From an uncultured Persicobacter sp. (GTDB lineage Bacteria; Bacteroidota; Bacteroidia; Cytophagales; Cyclobacteriaceae), in contig CANMKE010000014.1 of NCBI GenBank assembly GCA_947498325.1, positions 57,329 through 121,328 on the forward strand: DNA of 64,000 nt, in the 5' to 3' direction. The position numbers and the translations under genes were made by a program. Below the pieces are notes generated by a model. The model saw nothing but the letters and a program-made list of their open reading frames with translations. It ran no database searches and was not told the DNA's origin. Below, piece after piece: positions 8,466 to 17,560 of this stretch. Each line of letters starts with the position of its first letter. The stretch's first letter is position 1.

Positions 8466-8812
8466 AAATAGTCGAAGGAAGGATTTTCTTAAACTGAAAT
8501 CCCTTCAGGTAAGGTTGATGAAGATTCAATTTATCAACTCAAAAGGGAACAGCCAAATACCGTCACCCTTAATTACCGAAGTGTCAGTGTGATGACGGAA
8601 AGCAAATAAATTATATCCTTGACTCTATTTAACATAAGCTTAATTATAAACTTTTTGTGAAATCAAGTAAAACTGATCTGTGTAGCTTCGTAAGCTATTG
8701 TATTTTAGGTTTTTACAAAATCAATCAGGCGTTTACTAATTTATCTCTGTAGAAGGAAGATTGATACAGATAAAATCAATGAGCTGAAAAATTAGGATTG
8801 GAAAATGATGAC

Positions 8813-9010
8813 TTACTGGGGAATTTTGGTCCTCAGGCTTATTTTGTGAATTTGCCCTTCTAATTCATTTTCAGGAATAATAAAATGTGGCTGTGTTTTT
8901 TGGGAAATTATTTTTTGTAACCTGTTAAAGTTGATCAATGAGCCGGATGGTGCTGCATACGGGATGACTTTACTTGAAGTGGAATTGTTAGTGCAGTAAA
9001 GAAATGCCAT
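8813..9010 (-). CDS. Doubtful hypothetical protein, 65 residues
   Basis: An ATG-initiated frame of 65 residues lies downstream of the endonuclease terminator. The product is polar and Ser/Gln/Ile-rich. It has no signal peptide, membrane segment or recognised motif. Nothing except its open length supports it. It may be a chance frame in an AT-rich gap. Confidence 0.2.
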   Translation of the reverse strand: MAFLYCTNNSTSSKVIPYAAPSGSLINFNRLQKIISQKTQPHFIIPENELEGQIHKISLRTKIPQ

Positions 9011-9035
9011 GACTTCCCTATTTTGGGGTAAAAAT

Positions 9036-9063
9036 AAAGGATTTGGTTACTACCAAATCCTTT
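9036..9063 (-). terminator. Intrinsic terminator of the nucleic-acid locus
   Basis: A perfect 12-bp stem (9036-9047 with 9052-9063) closes the loop TACT. Read on the minus strand it is followed by ATTTTTA. It lies about 115 bases past the endonuclease stop and is the best candidate end for that operon. Confidence 0.7.
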
Positions 9064-9070
9064 GAAATTT

Positions 9071-9141
9071 ATCAATAAATTATTGATAATTAAGTATATA
9101 TATTGTTGCTGTTCGATTCCGTATCATTCATCGAACAGCAA
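9071..9141. repeat. Two further inverted repeats after the endonuclease gene
   Basis: The palindrome ATCAATAA-a-TTATTGAT (9071-9087) and a perfect 11-bp inverted repeat (9106-9116 with 9131-9141, TTGCTGTTCGA and its complement, 14-base spacer) sit between the endonuclease stop and the terminator. In the transcript they would form stable 3' structures, perhaps affecting mRNA stability. Confidence 0.55.
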
Positions 9142-9178
9142 TCTCAAAGCTGTGCCTTAGCAGCCCCAACAGTGGAGG

Positions 9179-10660
9179 CTAAATGGCGATACGGTAATTT
9201 GTGCGCGCAAAATTTTGTTCCGGCATGTAGCTTACACCACCATCCCAGGGAATATCCTGCTTGTTACCATAGAGATGATCTACCAATTCAGGATGATCCA
9301 CAAAAGGGTTTCTGTTTTTCTGAAACTTATATACGACATTGTTTCTTCGGATTTCATAAGGATCAACAGGGTCGATTTCATGCCATCTTAATAAATGTGA
9401 AAGTCGGCCTTGTCTATTGACGCCACTGGTGTTTGCGCTTTGGTCGTCAATAAATAATCCGTGGGAAATGCCCCATCGAACCTCCATATACATGAGCATT
9501 CGTGCAATATCTCCCCGTCCTGACGTTCTTGGTGCGTAAGAATAAGCCCCATGAACACCGGTAGCGTTTTCATCGGCCATTTCCTCAAAATCACGATTGC
9601 TTTTTCGTGAATTCTCCGCAGAATCTTCAGCACGAAGGTTATGGCCGTCGGTAGATGGACCAATGGTTGAGGTCTCTCCGAGTCCGCGAGATCGTGCCCA
9701 TACATGTTCGCGATTCCATTTCCCCACACTGGAGCCACTGGATTGCTGCTCATCTTTTGACCTTGACTCCTCAAGGTAGGTCAGCCATACATTCTCTGTG
9801 TTCAGAGGATCTTCATCTGCCTCCTTTGTTAATGTCCAGATTGTCCGATAATCTACGCCATGGTATTCCGATGAAATGATTTTCGCAAGGGCAGCACGGA
9901 GTTCTTTTCCAGACTTCCCGATGGCCGACTGATAATAAGAACGTGGGCTGATGTGATGACCACTATTCAGATCATAAGCGACAGAAATCACATGAAAACG
10001 TGCGGTATCACTGTAGTCGGTAGGTTGACCCAAAACCGCTACTCGTCCTTCAGGTGTAAGTTCAGGCCAAACATAGCCATACTTTTTATTTTCTTCCTGT
10101 GGGTCGTTATCTTCGGGCTCTGTTGGGGAGGAATCGCCGGAGTCCTGCGCATCGATTTCGATTTGGTACAACACAACGGTATTGGTTCCAATAATTTCTA
10201 TTTCATGAGGGGCCTCTGTTGAGGTGAAATTGGCAACAACCATATCCGTTGTAGGATCATAATCCGCTGGGCGTGGTTTGGAATCTCCACGTCCTGAAAT
10301 CTCCTCATGCGCACGAAGATTCAGACTTACTTGCTGATTACCATATTTAATGCTGATGCTTCCTTCACTTGATCTGGAAGCTAATCCGTAAACTTTGACA
10401 CTTTTCAGATGGGAATAGAGAGGTTTGCTTTTAATGCTGGCATTTCTTGTTCCGAGGAGCAATACGCCTTCGAACTCTAAATTTACGGCGTCAAAGCTTA
10501 ACCAATATTGATTGAGCTGTTCGGCCGTGACTTTATGAAAATTGAAACTGGTTGCCCCTTGATCTTGATCTTTGTCTGGGCTGATGATGCTTTCCTGATG
10601 ACACCCAAAGAATAGCAGGGTGACGAATAGGAAAAATATAGGTGATTTTTTAGTTAACAT
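9179..10660 (-). CDS. Endonuclease I-family lipoprotein nuclease
   Basis: Predicted exported, lipid-anchored endonuclease of 493 residues. The ATG at 10660 is chosen over the upstream TTG (10681) because it directly gives a short lipoprotein signal with lipobox FFGC and Cys20. Two parts follow. Residues about 35-170 are an accessory domain homologous to the middle of the DUF5689 protein encoded upstream. Residues about 195-490 are the endonuclease I (EndA/NucM-type) His-metal nuclease domain, with REHVWARS (318-325), DGHNLRAED (338-346) and NSRKSNRDF (350-358). The family cuts DNA and often RNA outside the cell. It is the last gene of the receptor/DUF5689 unit after a 328-base gap. Inferred role: fragmenting extracellular nucleic acid for nutrient uptake. 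Confidence 0.86.
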   Translation of the reverse strand: MLTKKSPIFFLFVTLLFFGCHQESIISPDKDQDQGATSFNFHKVTAEQLNQYWLSFDAVNLEFEGVLLLGTRNASIKSKPLYSHLKSVKVYGLASRSSEGSISIKYGNQQVSLNLRAHEEISGRGDSKPRPADYDPTTDMVVANFTSTEAPHEIEIIGTNTVVLYQIEIDAQDSGDSSPTEPEDNDPQEENKKYGYVWPELTPEGRVAVLGQPTDYSDTARFHVISVAYDLNSGHHISPRSYYQSAIGKSGKELRAALAKIISSEYHGVDYRTIWTLTKEADEDPLNTENVWLTYLEESRSKDEQQSSGSSVGKWNREHVWARSRGLGETSTIGPSTDGHNLRAEDSAENSRKSNRDFEEMADENATGVHGAYSYAPRTSGRGDIARMLMYMEVRWGISHGLFIDDQSANTSGVNRQGRLSHLLRWHEIDPVDPYEIRRNNVVYKFQKNRNPFVDHPELVDHLYGNKQDIPWDGGVSYMPEQNFARTNYRIAI

Positions 10661-10988
10661 AGGTGGGGGTATGGAAAGCAAAGAGACAGTCGCATAATTT
10701 GTATTCCCGTTCGGGGATCATCATGTTTTGTTTGATGTGTGTCCGACCTAAAGGGATATTATCAAAATGATTTCGGGCGAACACCCAGGCTCGCCCGTAT
10801 CCAACAGTATAAAATGTTGGAGGATCAAATCAAATGGCAGTTGTACGACATGCCTTAATTTATGTTGGAAATTTAGGTCAGGCGCATAGGCCTGACCTGA
10901 CATTAGGGTAAATCCCTTCCTGTGATTAAAATCAAAGAAAGGATTATAAAGTAGCTCGTGGCTTAACTATTTTATTGTGATTGCTCTA
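10661..10988. repeat. Intergenic stretch with two hairpins
   Basis: No gene is seen. Two perfect inverted repeats occur: CGGGCGA/TCGCCCG (10774-10780 with 10791-10797) and GGTCAGGC/GCCTGACC (10876-10883 with 10890-10897). The first belongs to a palindromic repeat with a second copy at 49163-49184. The second lies between the DUF5689 and endonuclease genes, where it could attenuate or process the operon mRNA. Confidence 0.5.
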
Positions 10989-13349
10989 TTACTGATGTGG
11001 GTTCCAAGAAATGTCATCCAAGATGATCTGTTTAGAAGTAATGTTGCGGATCTCCATGGTGAATTCTCCTGAAACATTAATATCGTTTACCGTCCAGATC
11101 ACTTCTTGCGTTTTTGGCTCATCGAATGCTGTTGATTTAGCAATAGAAACACCATTAATGAATAATTCAACCTGGCGGTCTCCTGCTCCCGTAAACCCTT
11201 TGTAAAGTTTTACTTTGAAGTTACTGATACCACCTGAGATTGTCGCACTAATGCTTGATGGTTCTGATGATCTTCTCAACATAATTGCATTTCCATCAAT
11301 TCCAGCGCCATTGGCATCACCGTTTTCATCTCTTGAGGCTACATAAGACCAAGTGATATTATTCACCCCATCAAATGATCCATCTGAATAACCTGCTGCT
11401 AAATTGCTGTTATCAAAATTCTCAACATACATATAATCTGAAGGCTCACCCTCCTCAGGCTCTTCGCTATCTTCTTCCTCTTCACACTGCTTTTCGGCAG
11501 TCATATTCAGTGCTGAAGGGTCAAGTACGATCAACTGGTGATTATTATAAATGGAAGCGAGGCCCACAAAAGTTCCTCTGCCCGCAGGCAATAAGGTGGA
11601 TGCAAAGCTTGCATCTGGCGCTACATTAACAATAATATCATCGGTACAATTCGATAGTTTGTTTTCTCCCCCGAAAGTTGCTTGCTCATCAGCGATAAAC
11701 TCCACATCTTCGATTTTCACCATGACCGACTCATACATACCATCAATAACATCAGCTAAAGCGACTTCTTTAGGTTGTACGGTAGCTGAAGGGTCAATCA
11801 CCTCGATATCATCGATGGTGAAGCCTGAAATCTGCACAAGACCATTGAAATCAGCAATTGAGTTTCTGGTGACTTCAAGTTTGATTTTACCTGCCACCTG
11901 CGACAAATCCTCGGTGTGTGATCTCAAAACAATACCTGCAGATTCATCCTGAACATAAAGGTTTCCTGAATGTGTTAGGTTGGAAGCACCATTCAAAGAT
12001 ACCGTGGCCTCGATATAATATGGCGTAGTGATCGGGCCTTGAGGCATGTTGCGAAGGCTGGCAATATCGATTAAAGTGGCCTCAGGACCTTCAGGGATAT
12101 CTCCTTCAAAAGTTTCTACTGCAATTTTATAAATAGCGATTCGATCGTTATTGATGATCTCAATCGTTGAAGGGGTGTCTCCCACCTCAAAGTACACCTC
12201 TGCGAAGTGATTTTCCTCTGTATAATCTAAAGGGCGGCTGCCGTTGGTGCCACTGATCCCTTCATGAGGAACCAAGAAAGCGCTTTTCTCTTCGTCGTTG
12301 ATCTTTACCGTAAACTCACCGGCAGAACCATTCCATCCCAATCCGTAAATGATAACTTTACGTTTTCCTGTAAATAAATCATTGGAAGTAATACTTCCTG
12401 CATCTTTGGAGGTTCCCAGTTTTACGCCGTCAAAATCAAAATAGACCTTCTCGCCTGCCGTCCATTTTCTATCAAAAAGGTCGTTATTGCTTTCTGTTTG
12501 ATACAGGTCATACACAGCATTTTCAGGATCCACTACTCCTCCATTATCAATGTCACACAATTCTTCGGTCATGTCCACATCATCAAGACTGCGAACAACC
12601 ATTTGTTGGGTGCCATTGAACGTGCTGTAAATACCCGTAAGCGTACCTGCGCCGTCAGGTAAAATTTCCGACTTAAAATCTGCAAAGCTTGAAGTTCTCA
12701 CCACCAAAGTATTGGCAAAACAATCTGTAAAAGTGCGGTTTGTACTACTTGAAGATTCTGACCAGGTCGCCCCTTGATCGCTGGCCTCTACCTGAATATT
12801 TTTTACTGTAATTAGTGTTCCCAGCAAAGCGTCTTCAAGGTCTTCCACATTATAGGCTTCTGTCGTAATTTCTTTGGTATTACCAGTGCGCTCTATATGT
12901 CTTGAAATATCATCGGGCTGAATTCCGCCGAAGTTAGTCTCGCCGTCCGCTTCATAAACGCTTCCGAGCTGAACCATCCCAGCGTAATTGTCAGCAAACA
13001 TGCCTTCAAGATAGACGATGATCTCATCGCCAACTTTGTAGGTGTCTGATAAATTGGACTGGTTGATTTTTAGCTCAATCCCCGCCGTCTCATCCTGAAT
13101 GTACAATTGCTTGTAAAGGTTTCCCGAGGCATCGTTGGCAGTAACTGTAGCCACAATGATCAGGTCTTCTTTTATTTCGGATTGCGAAGCCTCGGCAAAA
13201 GTTTTCCAAAGGGCAGCAATGGTTGTGTTGGCTTCCGGCACTTCAGGATCCGGATCTGTAACAATAATTTCATCGTCTTTCTTACAAGCTGATACTAAGA
13301 TCAGCATCCCGATAAGAAAACTGAGCAATCGTAAAGATAAATTTTTCAT
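10989..13349 (-). CDS. DUF5689 lipoprotein with two DUF5689 domains
   Basis: Surface or periplasmic lipoprotein of 786 residues with lipobox LVSAC (Cys22). Layout: DUF5689 repeat 1 (about 40-265, with GNLYKQLYIQDETAGIEL, DEIIVYLEG and GTLTGIYSTFNGTQQMVVR), then a middle domain (about 275-415). That middle domain matches the N-terminal domain of the neighbouring endonuclease. DUF5689 repeat 2 follows (about 425-630, with GNLYVQDESAGIVLR and NCTDDIIVNV). The C-terminal beta domain (about 640-786, YVENFDNSNLAAGY to ILDDISW) is of the kind found in Bacteroidota extracellular nucleases. DUF5689 domains resemble OB-fold nucleic-acid-binding modules of exported nucleases, so nucleic acid binding is inferred. 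It starts 17 bases after the preceding gene and is part of one operon. Confidence 0.85.
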   Translation of the reverse strand: MKNLSLRLLSFLIGMLILVSACKKDDEIIVTDPDPEVPEANTTIAALWKTFAEASQSEIKEDLIIVATVTANDASGNLYKQLYIQDETAGIELKINQSNLSDTYKVGDEIIVYLEGMFADNYAGMVQLGSVYEADGETNFGGIQPDDISRHIERTGNTKEITTEAYNVEDLEDALLGTLITVKNIQVEASDQGATWSESSSSTNRTFTDCFANTLVVRTSSFADFKSEILPDGAGTLTGIYSTFNGTQQMVVRSLDDVDMTEELCDIDNGGVVDPENAVYDLYQTESNNDLFDRKWTAGEKVYFDFDGVKLGTSKDAGSITSNDLFTGKRKVIIYGLGWNGSAGEFTVKINDEEKSAFLVPHEGISGTNGSRPLDYTEENHFAEVYFEVGDTPSTIEIINNDRIAIYKIAVETFEGDIPEGPEATLIDIASLRNMPQGPITTPYYIEATVSLNGASNLTHSGNLYVQDESAGIVLRSHTEDLSQVAGKIKLEVTRNSIADFNGLVQISGFTIDDIEVIDPSATVQPKEVALADVIDGMYESVMVKIEDVEFIADEQATFGGENKLSNCTDDIIVNVAPDASFASTLLPAGRGTFVGLASIYNNHQLIVLDPSALNMTAEKQCEEEEDSEEPEEGEPSDYMYVENFDNSNLAAGYSDGSFDGVNNITWSYVASRDENGDANGAGIDGNAIMLRRSSEPSSISATISGGISNFKVKLYKGFTGAGDRQVELFINGVSIAKSTAFDEPKTQEVIWTVNDINVSGEFTMEIRNITSKQIILDDISWNPHQ

Positions 13350-13366
13350 TTAAGGAAAGATGTTGG

Positions 13367-14677
13367 TTAATGATTCGTGTAAATTTTAATATTATCGATT
13401 TGATAGGTCGTCGAATTGTCCTCATCGCCTTCATAGTAAAAGCTGATGCGGATAGATTTTCCTGCATACTTTTCGAGAGAGATCCCTCCTACTGCCATCC
13501 AATTTGACCAGCCAATGGAGGGGATGGTCGGTAACTGTACCGGAAGATTCTCCCAGTTAACCGTCAGGATTTCAGCCTCGGTATCGACCGATTCCGTGGT
13601 AATGCGAATGCTTAGGCCATCCTGAACAAAAAATCCACCCTTCAAGCTGAAACTTAACTGGCTCGCCGCTGCTGGCAATAATACAGGAGCAGTCACCAAA
13701 TGCGATTTTACCAGTTCTTTGCCGGTACCGAAAGCGGAAATTCTTGCCGAGATGTCATCGTTGAAGTTATCCACGGTGAACCTCTGTTCTCCAACTTCAG
13801 CGAAATTATACCATGCGTCGATCTCAATGATGCCATTTCCTGCCTGGGCGTCGAAGTTTTCTTCAAAGATAATTTCTCCATCACCAATATCTTCACAGCT
13901 GCGGCTGCCCTCCATATCCAGCTCCTCAGGGTCGCGAAGCAACAACTGAGGCGTTCCGTTGAAGGTAGAAACCACGGCAATAAATGACCCTTTGCCGTTG
14001 GGTACTTTTACATCTGCAAAATCCGCATAACCCGAGGTGCGTACCAAAATATCGCTTCCATAACCGCAGGCCGTAAGGTTTCTGTTGGCCGATTGTTCGT
14101 TTTCAGCATCGGCCCAGGTGCGGTTCAATTGACTTTCGACAATCATTGCATCCTGAATTTCCACTAAATAGGAATCCTTACTGCTTTGCATAATCTCCTC
14201 GATCGATAGTTGCTGTGGTTGGGTAATATTTCCACCACTTTCTTTAATCCATCGGTTGCTTAATTTAATGCCCGCAAGGCGCTCTTGCCCATTATAGTTA
14301 TAGGGTGCTTCTCCGAGTTGAATAAGTCCGCCATAGTTACCCAAATACAAGCCTTTAAGGTTAATGATGATTTTTTCTCCCTGATAGCAGGCGCCAGCAT
14401 TGGTAAACAGTACAACTAATCCTTCCGAGGCATCCTGAATAAATGCCTGTTTGTAAATATTGCCACCTTTATCGTCCAAAATCACCTCTCCTTCAATGGC
14501 AATATCTTCTTCAATAAGGAAGTAATCACCTTCAAATGCACGGTATTTATTTTTTAAGCTGCTGATATCAATAAGCTCAGCGGCTTCAAAACCAAGCTTT
14601 GGCTGCTCGGGCTGATTAATACAGCCAAAAAGAACACCTATCAAAAAGAGACAGATAATTGATATATTATTTTTCAT
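13367..14677 (-). CDS. DUF5689 lipoprotein
   Basis: Lipoprotein of 436 residues with a short signal and lipobox FGC (Cys19). One DUF5689 domain (about 35-270) shows the same landmarks as its neighbour: GNIYKQAFIQDASEGLVV, EKIIINLKGLYLGNYGGLIQLG and GSFIAVVSTFNGTPQLLLR. A C-terminal domain (about 275-436, IIFEENFDAQAGNG to YQIDNIKIY) has the jelly-roll look of MAM/choice-of-anchor domains. It lies 12 bases after the TonB-dependent receptor gene. The pairing with that receptor recalls SusD-type partner lipoproteins: it probably captures ligand at the outer surface for the receptor. The ligand is inferred to be nucleic acid fragments from the neighbouring nucleases. Confidence 0.82.
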   Translation of the reverse strand: MKNNISIICLFLIGVLFGCINQPEQPKLGFEAAELIDISSLKNKYRAFEGDYFLIEEDIAIEGEVILDDKGGNIYKQAFIQDASEGLVVLFTNAGACYQGEKIIINLKGLYLGNYGGLIQLGEAPYNYNGQERLAGIKLSNRWIKESGGNITQPQQLSIEEIMQSSKDSYLVEIQDAMIVESQLNRTWADAENEQSANRNLTACGYGSDILVRTSGYADFADVKVPNGKGSFIAVVSTFNGTPQLLLRDPEELDMEGSRSCEDIGDGEIIFEENFDAQAGNGIIEIDAWYNFAEVGEQRFTVDNFNDDISARISAFGTGKELVKSHLVTAPVLLPAAASQLSFSLKGGFFVQDGLSIRITTESVDTEAEILTVNWENLPVQLPTIPSIGWSNWMAVGGISLEKYAGKSIRISFYYEGDEDNSTTYQIDNIKIYTNH

Positions 14678-14689
14678 AATAAGATAGGA

Positions 14690-17407
14690 CTAAAAGCTGT
14701 AATTAAGATTGATGAAAAATGTACGTCCGTAGCTATAAAAATACACTGGAGCAAATCGATCCGGGTTGGTGGTGTCAAAGCGCAGTTGTTCGTAACCCCC
14801 TTGTTCAAATTGGGTATTCAAAATGTTCTGTACATTCACCGAAGCACGGATAAACGTTCGGTTTGGAAGTCGCCAGGATTTCCCCGCAAAAAGGTCAAAA
14901 GTTTGCGCATCTTTCAACTGAATAGGCTTTTGATGGTAGCTGTAATCAGGGCGTTCATCAGTACCGAAATTGGTTCTGGAGATGGGGTTGAAGTCCATGT
15001 AATTATGCCCGAAGTAGTTGGCATCGATCCCCAAAAACCAATATTTAGAAGAATTATATTTTGCCCCGATCGAAAGCGCTGTTTGCGGGCCATTGTTCAT
15101 CCTGAAACCGTTAATGGCAGTGCGTTCATTGTCAATCAGCATTTCGCTGTTGTTGTCCTGAAAGGCCGTCACATAAGCGTTGGTTACGTATTGATGATTC
15201 CCCACAGCGGCAGCGGCATTTAAGCTGAAGCTCGGCGACAACTTTAATTCGGCGCCCATTTCAAGTCCTTTCATTTCTTGATTGATGCCACTCATGTGGT
15301 AATTTACCAGGTTATTGAACTTGTCATAATAGAAGGTCATGATTTTCGACTTGTCATAAATAAAGCCATAATAACCGCGGATGGTCGCCTTCAGATAGGT
15401 GCCTCGGTAGGTATAGGCCAGGTCAGACATCATGTGTTTTTCTGAAGTGAGATCAGTCGCCACCTCGTTGCGCGTTCGTGGAGAAAGAAAGCTGTTGCGA
15501 ATTAATGGCGCCTGCGTTTTATAGGCCACATTTCCATGTACCAGATGGCGGCCGGTAATTTTGTAGGTTGCCCCTGCTTTGGCACCGTAATTAAAAAAGC
15601 TTGTTGCTGCAGATGTGCCTTCGGAGTTGTCTGGAAAACGGCCGTTCATCATATGACCTTCCCGCCAGAAGGTTTCGTACGACGCAGATGCACCGGCATA
15701 AAATTCTATCTGTCCGTAATCAAAATACAACTGACTGAAAGCACTCGTTTTATGATCGAAAATATCATAATCCCAGCCAAAACGGTCTCCCACTTCGACG
15801 GTCCTGTTCGGGTTGTTCAGGTCATTCTGAGCAGATTTCCAATCTTCGAAATCACGCTCAGCAAACTGATCAACATCCAACCAGTAATCGGCACCCAGTA
15901 AATCATCGACCACCTTAAAATGACTGCCCTTGTAAAAGCGGTAATCCACCCCGGCTGTAAGTCGTACCTGGTCATTAAAATCAGTCTGGAAGTTCGTGTT
16001 TAGGCTGATTTGTTGCTGATCATCACGGCGTTGCTCAACAATGTAGTGGGCTCTTTTTCCCGTAACATTATTGCCATTTATGCCGCCGGCATTGTAAATA
16101 GTGGTATCGACATTTTGCATTGTATTGGCAAAGTAAAGGTGATCCCATTGTACTTGTCGGAAGGCTTCGTTGTTTAAAAATTGATCTAAATAAGCGGGCT
16201 CTTCGAGATTTCTATAGTAATCCGGGCGAGGATCTGCGGCATCATACCAGTTGATAAAAGTGTTGGCGCTGCTACCAAAAATATAGCTGGCAGAGGTGGT
16301 CAATTTTGATTTCCTTGAGACCTCCCAATTGTGCGTTAAGAATATATGGGGCTTATGATATCGCGCCTCTCGAGAATTTCTCATTTCACCATTCTGGAAC
16401 CCCCAGTAAGGATTATAAAGCCTGTCTAATGATTCGTGTTCGCCTGTGGCAAAGGAACCACCCGCTTTGCCTCGTGTAGTTGGAGCGCCAAAAACGGTTA
16501 AATTCAAGGCATGGTCTTTTCCAATAAATTTCTCAATCGCCGCGAAATAGGAGTAACTGTCATAGGTGGTGCCCGGTACACGTCCTTCCGTTGCCCACCG
16601 CTTGGTAATCGAACCAGTAAAAGCCCATCCATTGTCGAGTTTACCCGTAGAATGCGTCACCATAAATCGATTGTTATAGGAACGATTCGCCATAGAATAG
16701 GTCACCCGTGTGCCTGGTCGGTAATCAGAGGCGCGGGTTGAGAAGTGTGTGGCTCCACCAAGGTTTCCAAAGGCATGTTCATCCGCCGAAATTCCTTGGG
16801 TGAATTGTGCGTAACGCGTTACATCATTCAATCCCCCCCAATTCGACCAATAAACTCGGCCTCCTTCTACATCTGCCTGGTTAATATTATTGATCGTCAG
16901 TGTGCTGTAATCTGAATTTACCCCACGAACATTAAACCGAGCTGTTGATCCAAAGGTGAAATTGGCTTTTGACAGAAAGGCATCTCTCCTTGAAGATAGC
17001 ATCCCGACCATATTTTGGTCACCCATATCCATGCCGTCGCCATCTGCGCCTATGGAGGCTGAGGCCATATCAAATTCTCCTGAATCTTCTACCGTCATTA
17101 GAACAGTCGGGATTTTTATAGACTGCTCCGCAGTGTTTACGCTGAAATCTAAGGTGATATCTACCGGAAAATCTTTGGCATGAAAGATCAGGTGATATTC
17201 ACCCAAAGGGATATTTTCAAAGGAGTACACCCCTTCCGAAGAGGTCTTTGATTTAATTTTCAGTTCAGAGATGAGCACCTCAACACCTGCTAACGGGTCG
17301 CCAGTAGTGCCATCATAAACTTTACCACTCAATACATTGGTTTGAGCTAGAACATTTGATATACTAAATATTAAGAGTATAATATATAGAGTAATTGATT
17401 TATTCAT
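14690..17407 (-). CDS. TonB-dependent receptor of the nucleic-acid locus
   Basis: Outer-membrane active transporter of 905 residues. It has a cleavable signal peptide (1-21, ending VLAQ) and a carboxypeptidase-regulatory-like beta-sandwich (about 24-105, LSGKVYDGTTGDPLAGVEVLI). The plug domain contains STARFNVRGVNSDYSTLTINN. A long beta-barrel ends in the aromatic residue typical of outer-membrane proteins (FFINLNYSF). It is not of the SusC type, since the usual SusC plug signature is missing and no SusD follows. It is the first gene of a unit with two DUF5689 lipoproteins and an endonuclease, and is divergent from an EEP-family enzyme. The context suggests uptake of oligonucleotides, nucleosides or released phosphate. 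Confidence 0.9.
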   Translation of the reverse strand: MNKSITLYIILLIFSISNVLAQTNVLSGKVYDGTTGDPLAGVEVLISELKIKSKTSSEGVYSFENIPLGEYHLIFHAKDFPVDITLDFSVNTAEQSIKIPTVLMTVEDSGEFDMASASIGADGDGMDMGDQNMVGMLSSRRDAFLSKANFTFGSTARFNVRGVNSDYSTLTINNINQADVEGGRVYWSNWGGLNDVTRYAQFTQGISADEHAFGNLGGATHFSTRASDYRPGTRVTYSMANRSYNNRFMVTHSTGKLDNGWAFTGSITKRWATEGRVPGTTYDSYSYFAAIEKFIGKDHALNLTVFGAPTTRGKAGGSFATGEHESLDRLYNPYWGFQNGEMRNSREARYHKPHIFLTHNWEVSRKSKLTTSASYIFGSSANTFINWYDAADPRPDYYRNLEEPAYLDQFLNNEAFRQVQWDHLYFANTMQNVDTTIYNAGGINGNNVTGKRAHYIVEQRRDDQQQISLNTNFQTDFNDQVRLTAGVDYRFYKGSHFKVVDDLLGADYWLDVDQFAERDFEDWKSAQNDLNNPNRTVEVGDRFGWDYDIFDHKTSAFSQLYFDYGQIEFYAGASASYETFWREGHMMNGRFPDNSEGTSAATSFFNYGAKAGATYKITGRHLVHGNVAYKTQAPLIRNSFLSPRTRNEVATDLTSEKHMMSDLAYTYRGTYLKATIRGYYGFIYDKSKIMTFYYDKFNNLVNYHMSGINQEMKGLEMGAELKLSPSFSLNAAAAVGNHQYVTNAYVTAFQDNNSEMLIDNERTAINGFRMNNGPQTALSIGAKYNSSKYWFLGIDANYFGHNYMDFNPISRTNFGTDERPDYSYHQKPIQLKDAQTFDLFAGKSWRLPNRTFIRASVNVQNILNTQFEQGGYEQLRFDTTNPDRFAPVYFYSYGRTFFINLNYSF

Positions 17408-17560
17408 TAAGGATGATTTTGGGAATTCGATGATTAAAATTATTGCTTTAAGTTGCTAAATCGAGTAATAATAAATTTCATACATTCTATTTCAATTCAC
17501 TTTAAGATTGATTAACTATGCAAAAGTATTAATTAAATTTAGAAAAATATATAGTTAGAA

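Larger units (their letters stand above)
8466..9178. other. Long intergenic stretch with hairpins and one doubtful small frame
   Basis: About 700 bases between the MscS start and the endonuclease stop. The MscS side is AT-rich and should carry its promoter. No recognised gene lies here. The only frame of note is the doubtful 65-residue one at 8813-9010. The right 150 bases hold three consecutive inverted repeats, listed separately. Confidence 0.4.
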
